A stretch of DNA of 64,000 nt from Marinilabiliales bacterium (lineage in GTDB: Bacteria > Bacteroidota > Bacteroidia > Bacteroidales > SZUA-534): NCBI GenBank assembly GCA_003512955.1, contig DOTG01000020.1:62001-126000 (forward strand), written 5' to 3'. How positions within the stretch are numbered: the first letter of the stretch is position 1; each line of letters starts with the position of its first letter. A program made the position numbers and the translations under genes. Shown piece by piece: positions 1-7,605 of this stretch. The notes beneath the pieces were generated by a model that worked only from the letters and a program-made list of their open reading frames with translations, was not told where the DNA came from and searched no databases.

Positions 1-1062
1 GGGCTTTACCGTGACAATAAACGCAAACCACGATGGATCGGATTTAGGTGTAGCTTGTGGTAAAATAAAATAGGCACTATATTTTTCGAAGATGCTATAC
101 CAGGTTTTAAAATTTTGCTTCCTTCTTTCAGTAAATTCGGGTAGTTTGTCAATCTGGGCTGCACCAATAGCTGCTTGCAAATCGGTCATTTTAAGATTAA
201 AGCCGATTTCAGAGTACACGTATTTATGGTCAAAACCAAAGGGAAGGTTGCCAAATTTTTGCGAAAAACGTTTCCCACAGGTATTGTTTTCACCACCGGC
301 ACAATAGCAATCGCGTCCCCAGTCACGGAACGCCCTCACCAGATTTGCCAGTTGGGGGTCGTTGGTACATATAGCTCCGCCTTCGCCCGTAGTAATATGG
401 TGTGCCGGATAAAACGAAATGGTAGAAAGATGACCAAAAGTACCTGTAAATTTTCCGTTGTATTTGCTTCCAAAGGCATCACAGTTATCTTCAATTACCC
501 ATAGGTTATTCTTATTGGCCAATTCCATTATGGCATCCACATCGAAAGGGTTACCTAAGGTGTGTGCCAGAAATATACATTTGGTTTTCGGGGTGATGGC
601 TTTTTGCATCATCGAAATATCAATGTCGTAGGTGGGCAACGTAACATCTACATATACCGGCACCAACCCATACTGAATGATGGGTGTTACTGTTGCCGGG
701 AAACCTGCTGCTACTGAAATAACCTCATCACCGGGTTTAAGACGACGATCCCCTAATTTTTCGGAAGTTAAAGCTGAAAAAGCAAGCAGGTTGGCCGATG
801 ACCCCGAATTGGTAAGAAGAACGTGTTCAATACCTAAAAAGTTCGAGATTTTTTCAGCAAATTGCTCCGAAAACCGGCCCTCTGTTAACCAGAAGTCGAG
901 CGATGCATCAACGGCATTTACAAGTTCTTTCTCATCAAAAACGCGCCCAGCATAATTTAATCGTGACTTACCTGGAGAAAATTCCCTTTTTTCAAATCGT
1001 TCTTTATAAAATTCCCGTGTAAGTTCCTGAATTTGTTTTCTTAATTCTTTTTCTCTACTCAT
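1..1062 (-). CDS. rfbH: CDP-4-keto-6-deoxyglucose 3-dehydrase (E1), 3' end cut by window
   Basis: PLP/PMP-dependent sugar dehydrase of the DegT/DnrJ/EryC1 fold that removes the C3 hydroxyl of CDP-4-keto-6-deoxyglucose on the way to CDP-3,6-dideoxyhexoses. The frame is open for 354 codons from ATG 1062-1060 and runs off the left edge without a stop, so it is partial. The active-site stretch reads FYPAHHITTGEGGA: a histidine stands where ordinary aminotransferases have the Schiff-base lysine, the hallmark of the RfbH/E1 branch. Later cysteines near residues 220-235 would fit the [2Fe-2S] region of this family. It follows rfbG by 49 bp in the same operon, completing rfbF-rfbG-rfbH. The final reductase that decides which dideoxyhexose is made lies outside the window. 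Confidence 0.93.
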   Translation of the reverse strand, partial: MSREKELRKQIQELTREFYKERFEKREFSPGKSRLNYAGRVFDEKELVNAVDASLDFWLTEGRFSEQFAEKISNFLGIEHVLLTNSGSSANLLAFSALTSEKLGDRRLKPGDEVISVAAGFPATVTPIIQYGLVPVYVDVTLPTYDIDISMMQKAITPKTKCIFLAHTLGNPFDVDAIMELANKNNLWVIEDNCDAFGSKYNGKFTGTFGHLSTISFYPAHHITTGEGGAICTNDPQLANLVRAFRDWGRDCYCAGGENNTCGKRFSQKFGNLPFGFDHKYVYSEIGFNLKMTDLQAAIGAAQIDKLPEFTERRKQNFKTWYSIFEKYSAYFILPQATPKSDPSWFAFIVTVKP

Positions 1063-1111
1063 ATTTTAAACTCTGTTATGCTTTGTAAATCCTCAGCGTG
1101 ACTTTGTGTAA

Positions 1112-2203
1112 CTATAAATTAAAATATCTATTTATTTGCTTTAAACAAATTTCTTTTAAATTTTCCTTATTTAAATAGGCTTTAGTCCATTCCACAATAC
1201 TTTCTAGGGTTGTTTCAATATTCCATTGCGGATACCAGTTCAATTCAACCTTGGCTTTTGAACAATCAAGTTTCAAATAATTAGCCTCATGGGGTTGTGG
1301 ATTTTTATCCACTTCAAAACCAGCCCCATTTCCCCACAACTCACAAATGCGGTGGGTAATCCACTCTACATTTTGAGCATCACTATCATCAGGCCCCAGG
1401 TTCCAACCACCGGCAAATTCAGGACCCTTCTCGTATAACGCTTTCGCTAAGAACAGGTATCCGGTTAAAGGTTCCAATACATGTTGCCAGGGACGAATGG
1501 CGTAAGGACTCCGGATCTGTACTTTTTCACCTTTAATAATCGACCGAATAAAATCCGGAATCAAGCGATCTTCTGCCCAATCACCACCCCCTATTACATT
1601 ACCCGCACGAGCACTTGCTAGAGCCACACCATGCGTTTGATACTCTTTTGAATTAAAATAAGAGTTGCGGTAAGCAGCTGTAGCCAGTTCTGAACACCCT
1701 TTGCTGTTCGAATAAGGATCATATCCTCCCATGGGTTCACTTTCACGATAACCCCAATGCCACTCCCGGTTTTCATAGCATTTATCAGTAGTTACATTAA
1801 CCACAGCTTTAATACCCCTGTTTTGTCTGATAGCTTCTAAAAGGTTTACTGTTCCCATCACATTTATGGCATAGGTTTCTACAGGATTTTTATACGACTC
1901 GCGAACCAAAGGTTGGGCTGCCATATGAATTACAATCTCCGGTTGGTTCACTTCTATCGCTTTTATAAGCATTGACAAATCTCGCACATCGCCAATAATA
2001 TGGGTTATCTCTTTTTCAATGCCTATCTGCTCAAATAAACTGGGCGTTGTAGGTGGTTCCAAAGCATAACCAATGACTTTTGCGCCCATCTGATTCAACA
2101 ATAAGCATATCCAGGAACCTTTAAAACCGGTATGCCCGGTAATAAATACTTTTTTACCTTTATAAAAAGCAGCTAGGCTTTTGTAATCTACCATTTTATC
2201 CAT
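1112..2203 (-). CDS. rfbG: CDP-glucose 4,6-dehydratase
   Basis: Extended short-chain dehydrogenase that converts CDP-glucose to CDP-4-keto-6-deoxyglucose. The N-terminus has the NAD-binding glycine motif GHTGFKG (about residue 22), and the catalytic YxxxK is YSNSK in the YDPYSNSKG stretch. Length (363 aa) is normal for the family. ATG 2203 and ATG 2194 are both possible; they overlap the 3' end of rfbF by 16 and 7 bases, and either suits translational coupling. The product feeds RfbH immediately downstream, and its substrate comes from RfbF immediately upstream. Confidence 0.95.
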   Translation of the reverse strand: MDKMVDYKSLAAFYKGKKVFITGHTGFKGSWICLLLNQMGAKVIGYALEPPTTPSLFEQIGIEKEITHIIGDVRDLSMLIKAIEVNQPEIVIHMAAQPLVRESYKNPVETYAINVMGTVNLLEAIRQNRGIKAVVNVTTDKCYENREWHWGYRESEPMGGYDPYSNSKGCSELATAAYRNSYFNSKEYQTHGVALASARAGNVIGGGDWAEDRLIPDFIRSIIKGEKVQIRSPYAIRPWQHVLEPLTGYLFLAKALYEKGPEFAGGWNLGPDDSDAQNVEWITHRICELWGNGAGFEVDKNPQPHEANYLKLDCSKAKVELNWYPQWNIETTLESIVEWTKAYLNKENLKEICLKQINRYFNL

Positions 2204-2958
2204 GGGGCATGTCCTTTTTCAATAAGTTCTTCCAATTGGGTTTTATCACGCAATGTATCCATGGGTTTCCAAAAACCACCATGCTTAAATGTGTACAATT
2301 TTTTGTCTTTGGCTAAATTCTCTAAAGGTTCTTTTTCAAAAACCGTAGCATCCCTTTCTATATAATCCAGCACTTCAGGTTCACACACAAAAAAACCACC
2401 ATTTATCCAGCCACCATCACCCTTCGGCTTCTCAACAAAACTCTCCACCCTATTGTCATCATATATGGTTAATGCTCCAAAACGTCCTTCAGGTTGCACC
2501 GAAGTCATGGTTATTATACCCTCATGTTTTTCATGGAATTTCACCAACTCACTTATATTCACATCAGCAACCCCATCCCCATAAGTTATCATAAATCGCT
2601 CGTTGCCAATATAATCTTTCACTCGTTTTATGCGACCTCCTGTCATAGTATTCACACCAGTATCAACAAGGGTAACCCTCCATGGTTCTGCTTTCGATTT
2701 ATGATATTCAACAGTATTATTACTCAAATCTATGGTCATATCAGCCATGTGCCGGTAATAATTAGCAAAGTATTCCTTAATTAAATACCCCTTATAACCC
2801 AGCAATATGATAAATTCGTTAAATCCATAATGGGAATAAATTTTCATTATATGCCACAGAATGGGTTTATCCCCAATTTCTACCATCGGTTTGGGCTTAA
2901 GTGTGGTTTCTTCTGATAAGCGGGAACCTAATCCCCCTGCTAAAATAAGTACTTTCAT
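2188..2958 (-). CDS. rfbF: Glucose-1-phosphate cytidylyltransferase
   Basis: Sugar nucleotidyltransferase that makes CDP-glucose from CTP and glucose-1-phosphate, the first step toward CDP-3,6-dideoxyhexoses. The N-terminal nucleotide-binding signature is LAGGLGSRL followed by KPKPMVEIG and KPILWHIM, and FMITYGDGVADV holds the metal-binding aspartate. The open frame extends upstream to 3042, but that part is low-complexity read-through over the fcl end; ATG 2958 places MKVLILAGG at the true N-terminus and gives 256 aa, the usual family size. It begins 20 bp after fcl. Confidence 0.95.
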   Translation of the reverse strand: MKVLILAGGLGSRLSEETTLKPKPMVEIGDKPILWHIMKIYSHYGFNEFIILLGYKGYLIKEYFANYYRHMADMTIDLSNNTVEYHKSKAEPWRVTLVDTGVNTMTGGRIKRVKDYIGNERFMITYGDGVADVNISELVKFHEKHEGIITMTSVQPEGRFGALTIYDDNRVESFVEKPKGDGGWINGGFFVCEPEVLDYIERDATVFEKEPLENLAKDKKLYTFKHGGFWKPMDTLRDKTQLEELIEKGHAPWIKW

Positions 2959-2978
2959 AAAAGTTGTATTTAATTCTT

Positions 2979-4091
2979 TCACTTTTTGTAATTCCGGTAC
3001 ACCCGCCCTATCCCCTCGTCCAGGCCTACCTTCTCCTTCCAACCCAGTTGGTGTATCTTCGAAACATCGAGCAGTTTTTTGGGGGTCCCGTCGGGTTTGG
3101 CTCTGTCCCAGGTTAATTCACCTTCAAATCCCACGATGTGTTTTACTTTTTCGGCCAGTTCCTTAATGGTCAAATCCTTTCCTGTCCCAATATTGATGTG
3201 GGTATTTTTAATCTCTTCCGATTTCTGACTTTGGGAGACAGGTTCAATCAACTGTTTAAACTCGACATGTTGCAGGCAATATACACAGGCTTCGGCTAAA
3301 TCTTCCACATATAAAAATTCGCGGAAAGGTGAACCTGTTCCCCATAAAGTTACTGAAACACGATTCAGATCGCCTGTTTCTGTTTTTTTCGTAATTCCAT
3401 ATTTGGCCAATTTATCGAGTATCGCTGATTCTGAGGTCTCTCCGGAAACTCCTTCAATGGGCAATTTGTTTAAGTCAGCACGAAGAGCACCCCAATCGTT
3501 ATTCATTAAACACTTGCCTATGTGCATTTTACGGATGAGTGCCGGCAGCACATGGCTCTTTTCCAGATCGTAATTATCGTTGGGGCCATACAGGTTGGTG
3601 GGCATCACCGAAATAAAGTTGGTGCCGTACTGGATGTTGTACGACTCGCACATCTTGATACCCGCAATCTTGGCAATGGCATACGGTTCGTTGGTATATT
3701 CCAGGTCGTTGGTCAGCAGGTATTCCTCTTTCAACGGCTGGGGAGCCAACTTGGGGTAGATGCATGAAGAGCCCAGGAACAGCAGCTTCTTTACCCCATT
3801 CAGGTAAGCATGGTGGATGATGTTGTTCTGTATCATCAGGTTCTCGTAAATAAACTGCGCCCTGTAAATATTGTTTGCCACTATTCCTCCAACCTTAGCC
3901 GCAGCCAGAACTACATATTCGGGTTTTTCAGCCGCAAAAAATTCTGCTACCGCTTGCTGGTTGGTTAAATCGAGTTCTCCAAATCCGCGGTAAACTAAAT
4001 TGTGGTACCCCAGCTTCTGCATCTCCCGCATGATGGCCGAGCCGACCATTCCCTTGTGCCCGGCGATGTATATTTTCGAATCTTTTTCCAT
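2979..4091 (-). CDS. fcl: GDP-L-fucose synthase
   Basis: Epimerase/reductase that turns GDP-4-keto-6-deoxymannose into GDP-L-fucose. The N-terminal NADPH motif is GHKGMVGSA, and the catalytic YxxxK appears as YAIAK near residue 137. At 370 aa it is about 50 residues longer than E. coli Fcl; the extra length is an insertion around residues 200-250 (GALRADLNKLPIEGVSG onward) of a kind I recall from other Bacteroidota homologues. It lies downstream of gmd, which makes its substrate, with a 159-bp gap that carries a gene remnant. Confidence 0.95.
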   Translation of the reverse strand: MEKDSKIYIAGHKGMVGSAIMREMQKLGYHNLVYRGFGELDLTNQQAVAEFFAAEKPEYVVLAAAKVGGIVANNIYRAQFIYENLMIQNNIIHHAYLNGVKKLLFLGSSCIYPKLAPQPLKEEYLLTNDLEYTNEPYAIAKIAGIKMCESYNIQYGTNFISVMPTNLYGPNDNYDLEKSHVLPALIRKMHIGKCLMNNDWGALRADLNKLPIEGVSGETSESAILDKLAKYGITKKTETGDLNRVSVTLWGTGSPFREFLYVEDLAEACVYCLQHVEFKQLIEPVSQSQKSEEIKNTHINIGTGKDLTIKELAEKVKHIVGFEGELTWDRAKPDGTPKKLLDVSKIHQLGWKEKVGLDEGIGRVYRNYKK

Positions 4092-4097
4092 TTAATA

Positions 4098-4252
4098 AAC
4101 CATTAAGGAATTAAGTAAATCATTCGGGAAGCATTTTGAAATATCCATTTACAAATGGCTTCACCAGTTTAGTAATATTATCGGTGTAAAAATTAATAAG
4201 GAAACCCTGTGGCTTTTTTCTTTGCTAGACTATTCTAAATGCCTTAATGGTT
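4098..4252. repeat. 11-bp perfect inverted repeat bounding the fcl-gmd gap
   Basis: AACCATTAAGG at 4098-4108 and CCTTAATGGTT at 4242-4252 are exact inverted copies that frame almost the whole intergenic region and touch the gmd stop codon. They enclose the GxxExxY-like remnant. The arrangement could be the termini of a small inserted element or chance in AT-rich DNA; no target-site duplication is obvious. Confidence 0.5.
4121..4230 (-). pseudogene. Possible remnant of a GxxExxY-type protein C-terminus
   Basis: Read on the minus strand, the fcl-gmd gap contains a 33-codon coding-like stretch, KKPQGFLINFYTDNITKLVK followed by PFVNGYFKMLPE and a stop. Upstream of it the frame hits a stop after QRKK. 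Removing one A from the run of six restores LAKKKPQGFLINF, which suggests a frameshifted leftover. The LINF...FVNGYF pattern reminds me of the tail of GxxExxY-family proteins often found inside Bacteroidota surface-polysaccharide loci. The match is from memory only. Confidence 0.35.
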
Positions 4253-5291
4253 AAAGCCGTCCTTTTTGTTTTTCGTAATCGGCTTTTATCATAATCTTCA
4301 CCAAATCCCCAAAGGTGGTCTTTGGTTCCCATCCCAAATCGCGCCTGGCTTTGGCATAATCGCCTATCAACAATTCCACTTCCGTGGGGCGGAAATACCG
4401 GGGATTAATACTAACGACCCTTTTACCGCTTGACTTCAGGATACCAACTTCATTCACTCCGCTTCCCTTCCATTCCACTTCTTCATTGAAATACCGGAAT
4501 GATTCCTCGATAAATTCACGGACGGTATGGGTTTCGTTGGTAGCCAGCACGTAATCGTCGGCTTTTGCGGCCTGGAGCATCCGCCACATGCCTTCAACGT
4601 ACTCGGGCGCATAGCCCCAGTCGCGTTTGGCATCCAAATTTCCCAACAGCAGTTCATCTTCCAATCCCAACATAATTTTAGCAACGGCCACAGTGATTTT
4701 CCGGGTCACAAAGGTTTTTCCGCGCCGTTCGCTTTCGTGATTGAACAAAATACCGTTGCAGGCAAACAGGTTGTAAGCCTCGCGGTAGTTTTTCACAATC
4801 CAGAAAGCATACAGTTTTGCCGCGGCATACGGGCTCCGTGGGTAAAACGGTGTTTTTTCGGTCTGGGGTATTTCCTGCACTTTCCCGTATAGCTCCGAAG
4901 TAGATGCCTGATAGAATTTTGTTTTGATGCCGGTCTCTTTTATGGCATCCAGAAACCTCAATGTCCCCACACCGTCCACCTCGGCAGTATATTCAGGTAC
5001 CTCAAACGACACCTGGACGTGGCTCTGTGCCCCAAGGTTGTATATCTCGTCGGGCTGTACCTTTTCTACAACCCGGTTCAGGTTGCTGGAGTCGGTCAGG
5101 TCGCCATAGTGCAGAAAGAACTGCTTGTTCAGGTACTCCGGGTTGTTGTAAATATGGTCAATCCGGAAAGTGTTGAAGCTGCTCGAACGGCGGATGATGC
5201 CATGAACTTCGTATCCTTTCTCTAACAATAGCTCCGTCAAATAGGACCCGTCCTGTCCAGTGATCCCTGATATTAAGGCTGTTTTTTTCAT
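4251..5291 (-). CDS. gmd: GDP-mannose 4,6-dehydratase
   Basis: Converts GDP-mannose to GDP-4-keto-6-deoxymannose, the precursor of GDP-fucose. The Rossmann motif is SGITGQDGSYL at the N-terminus; the catalytic YxxxK is YAAAK in SPYAAAKLYAFW, and RKITVAVAKI follows. The ATG at 5291 gives MKKTALISG, standard for the family (346 aa); an upstream ATG at 5309 would add only six residues and overlaps the GCCACGAATTACAC repeat. It lies between the antiterminator gene upstream and fcl downstream. Its substrate is supplied by the mannose-1-phosphate guanylyltransferase encoded at 31955-33040. Confidence 0.96.
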   Translation of the reverse strand: MKKTALISGITGQDGSYLTELLLEKGYEVHGIIRRSSSFNTFRIDHIYNNPEYLNKQFFLHYGDLTDSSNLNRVVEKVQPDEIYNLGAQSHVQVSFEVPEYTAEVDGVGTLRFLDAIKETGIKTKFYQASTSELYGKVQEIPQTEKTPFYPRSPYAAAKLYAFWIVKNYREAYNLFACNGILFNHESERRGKTFVTRKITVAVAKIMLGLEDELLLGNLDAKRDWGYAPEYVEGMWRMLQAAKADDYVLATNETHTVREFIEESFRYFNEEVEWKGSGVNEVGILKSSGKRVVSINPRYFRPTEVELLIGDYAKARRDLGWEPKTTFGDLVKIMIKADYEKQKGRL

Positions 5292-5304
5292 GTTTATTAT
5301 TTTT

Positions 5305-5318
5305 GCCACGAATTACAC
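5305..5318 (-). repeat. GCCACGAATTACAC repeat upstream of gmd
   Basis: The 14-mer GCCACGAATTACAC recurs exactly at 63249-63262, preceded in both places by a T-run. Each copy sits 13-17 bp upstream of the start codon of a minus-strand gene (gmd here, metF there). Here only one arm of what looks like a palindromic unit is present. Confidence 0.55.
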
Positions 5319-5500
5319 GGGTTTTATAAATTTCTAATTATGTTATTCATTGGAATTTATCATGCCGTTATTAACTGATTACTATAATCTCTAAATTTCA
5401 TTATTGGTGAAGTTTTGGTTCATTATCCCCCCTAATTTCAAAGCTTCGCCTCCTCAGTCCCATTCTCAGGGTGAGCAAAGCGGTTGGAAAAGCAAAGAAA

Positions 5501-5998
5501 CTACAATTTCATCACATCCTTGGCATCGATTTCCAGTTTTAATGAAAACCCAATGTGGCTGATGCGGATGAGAAAGTTTTTTTTATGTGTGGCGCGTATC
5601 ATCTCCCCTTCAGCTCCTTTCATTGGGCCTGAAATAATCTTCACCAAAACACCCGGTTCAATAGTATCTGCGCTAATTTCAATATCGACATTTTTATCCA
5701 ATGCCAGTTTCAGGGCTTCTATCTGCTTTTCGGGAATGGGTGCCGCTTTCCCTTCAAAAGTAACATACCCAATAGCTCCAGGAGTTTCCAAAATCCGGTA
5801 GTATTCCCGCTCCGAAACATGAACAAACACATACGAAGGGATCAATGGCAGCTCTACCATCTTTTTCCTATCGCTCCATTGCCGGAGAGTCTTAATTAAA
5901 GGTAAGTAAACAGTGTATCCATTTCGGGTCATGAGTTCATTCACCTTTTTCTCATTCCTCGATTTGGTATAAACTGCATACCAGTTCTTCGTTTCCAT
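5501..5998 (-). CDS. UpxY/NusG-family transcription antiterminator
   Basis: A 165-residue NusG paralogue. The NusG N-terminal domain covers about residues 1-105 (WYAVYTKSRNEKKV, then LPLIPSYVFVHV) and a KOW motif follows at about 110-140 (PGVLVKIISGPMKGAEG). Proteins of this type bind RNA polymerase early in long surface-polysaccharide operons and let it read through terminators. Its position as the first gene before gmd-fcl-rfbFGH fits that role. A 209-bp leader separates it from gmd. It is not the housekeeping NusG, which normally sits beside rplK. Confidence 0.88.
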   Translation of the reverse strand: METKNWYAVYTKSRNEKKVNELMTRNGYTVYLPLIKTLRQWSDRKKMVELPLIPSYVFVHVSEREYYRILETPGAIGYVTFEGKAAPIPEKQIEALKLALDKNVDIEISADTIEPGVLVKIISGPMKGAEGEMIRATHKKNFLIRISHIGFSLKLEIDAKDVMKL

Positions 5999-6027
5999 CG
6001 CTTTGCTTCCAGTTGGGGTTTCAAAAA

Positions 6028-6035
6028 CAAAAATA
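6028..6035 (-). promoter_or_regulatory. Putative -7 box of the polysaccharide operon
   Basis: The minus strand reads TATTTTTG, an exact match to the Bacteroidota -7 element TAnnTTTG, about 30 bp upstream of the antiterminator start codon. No good -33 TTTG is seen at the usual spacing, so the assignment is tentative. Confidence 0.4.
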
Positions 6036-6136
6036 ACACTTCAAACGCCGATTTTCCTTTACTATGCGACAAAAAACACGAGCTATTTGATAAATCGCCC
6101 GGATCGTACTGTTGAAAGAATGTAAAACCTGAGGTT

Positions 6137-7393
6137 TTAAAAAGAAGTGAGAAAATACGCGGCAGGCATTGAGGTCGTCTTTGGATTGAGATGCTTCACT
6201 TCCAAATCGTTCGATAAAATAAACTGATGAAGTACCGGCTTATCCAAAATCTCTTCCAATCCCCTGAAATTTCTTGCATCTGTTTCAGAAATGTGGTCAC
6301 TCATTTTAATTTCGATAGGGATATAACCCGCTTCAGTTTCCAACAGCAAATCAATCTCTCTCCCATCCAGTGTCCGCAGGTGATATAATTGAACCGGAAG
6401 CTGCAAGCTCTTAATTTGTTTATAGATTTCGGCTACCACCGCACTTTCATACTCATTGCCATAAACTGTTTTTGTTTTGCGTAAGATGGCATTCACAATC
6501 CCGGGATCCAAAAAATGAACTTTTGGAGTCCGCACCAGTTTTTTCAGGCTGTTCCTGTACCATGGCAACAATACCATAGCCTGATAACTGATTTCGAGAT
6601 ACTGCAAATAGCGTTGAGCTGTTTTTGATGTTACTCCGGCTTCCTTCGCCAGTTTCGAAAAGTTGATCAATTTCCCGGTATGCAGGGCCACCATCTGCTG
6701 TATTTTCATAAATGGTTCTAATTCCCTCAATTCAACCAAATCGCGGATGTCGCGCTCCAGATAGGTTTTTACATAATTGACCAGCCATTCTTGCCGTTCC
6801 GCATCCCTCAGTTGGCTATCGGTTAAAGCAGGATAACCCCCAAAATCAAGAAAATAGTCCATGCCCGCTTTTTTAGCTGCAAACTCCTTTACCAAAGTGA
6901 AGTTTGGTAACAATGATTCCAGGGTTGCCTCACCCAAAAAATACTTCTGCAGGAATGACAAACCCACCTCATCGTCCCATCCTTTCGATAATAATTCGGG
7001 CAGCGTTAAAGGATAAAGTTCGATAATCTGACTCCGGCCTGCCAGGCTCTCTTTTACTTTCTGCAACAAAAGAATCTGGCTCGAACCTAATAAAATATAT
7101 CGGGGTTTTTCAAACTGATCGTACACCGATTTGATGCTTTCAACCAAAATGGGTCCTTTTTGAATCTCATCGAGTATGGCTTTGGGATAATTGGCCAACC
7201 ATTGGGGAGCCGATAACGAGGCATACGACTTCCTCATCACCGGGTCTTCTATCGAAAGGTATGTAAAATCAGGAAACGCCTGCCGTACCAACGTAGTTTT
7301 TCCGGTTTGCCGGGCTCCGGTAATAACCAGAATCCGCCCAAATTTTGTCAGGCTTTTCTTCTGAATTCTTGAGGTTATCAATCTATTTTTCAT
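6137..7393 (-). CDS. ATP-binding protein with AAA_14 and DUF4143 domains
   Basis: A 418-residue member of the widespread AAA_14-DUF4143 family, whose biological role is not settled. The Walker A is GARQTGKTT (about residues 27-35) and the Walker B-like segment is AILDEIQKGP. The sensor-like LLGSSQILLLQK follows. The middle carries a winged-helix-like part (FSKLAKEAGVTSKTAQRYLQ), and the C-terminal DUF4143 part ends with a nuclease-like pattern: GREIDLLLE...YIPIEIKMS resembles a PD-(D/E)xK core (E, D and ExK). It is monocistronic, divergent from nothing, and preceded by 32-bp tandem repeats. Genes of this class are often variably present between related strains. Confidence 0.85.
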   Translation of the reverse strand: MKNRLITSRIQKKSLTKFGRILVITGARQTGKTTLVRQAFPDFTYLSIEDPVMRKSYASLSAPQWLANYPKAILDEIQKGPILVESIKSVYDQFEKPRYILLGSSQILLLQKVKESLAGRSQIIELYPLTLPELLSKGWDDEVGLSFLQKYFLGEATLESLLPNFTLVKEFAAKKAGMDYFLDFGGYPALTDSQLRDAERQEWLVNYVKTYLERDIRDLVELRELEPFMKIQQMVALHTGKLINFSKLAKEAGVTSKTAQRYLQYLEISYQAMVLLPWYRNSLKKLVRTPKVHFLDPGIVNAILRKTKTVYGNEYESAVVAEIYKQIKSLQLPVQLYHLRTLDGREIDLLLETEAGYIPIEIKMSDHISETDARNFRGLEEILDKPVLHQFILSNDLEVKHLNPKTTSMPAAYFLTSF

Positions 7394-7455
7394 ACTCTCT
7401 GTTTTGATTTTTTTGGGTAGTTAATTGATGGCAAACTTACATCAAAAAATAATTA

Positions 7456-7540
7456 ATTCCAATTTTTACGCCATTATTTGGAATTGTATTCCAATTTTTA
7501 CGCCATTATTTGGAATTGTATTCCGTATTTTACGCTCATA
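7456..7540. repeat. 32-bp tandem repeat upstream of the AAA/DUF4143 gene
   Basis: Two exact 32-bp copies lie at 7456-7487 and 7488-7519; a decayed third begins at 7520 (ATTCCGTATTTTACGCTCAT). The junction creates the perfect 7-3-7 palindrome TTGGAATTGTATTCCAA at 7478-7494. The array lies 60-150 bp upstream of the ATPase start, where an operator array or other protein-binding site would sit. Confidence 0.8.
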
Positions 7541-7553
7541 TATCTGCGTAAGA

Positions 7554-7586
7554 ATAAAAAAAAGCTGCAAAACAACTTGCAGCTTT
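7554..7586 (-). terminator. Rho-independent terminator of metK
   Basis: A perfect 10-bp stem, AAAGCTGCAA / TTGCAGCTTT with a 6-base loop at 7561-7586, is followed on the minus strand by a run of T residues (7554-7563). It begins 19 bp after the metK stop codon. Confidence 0.9.
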
Positions 7587-7605
7587 CAAACTATATCTGA
7601 TTGAT

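Noticed and set aside
6124..6138. Hairpin AAAACCTGAGGTTTT at the end of the AAA/DUF4143 gene
   Set aside because: Short six-base stem overlapping the stop codon and without a following T-run; too weak to call a terminator.
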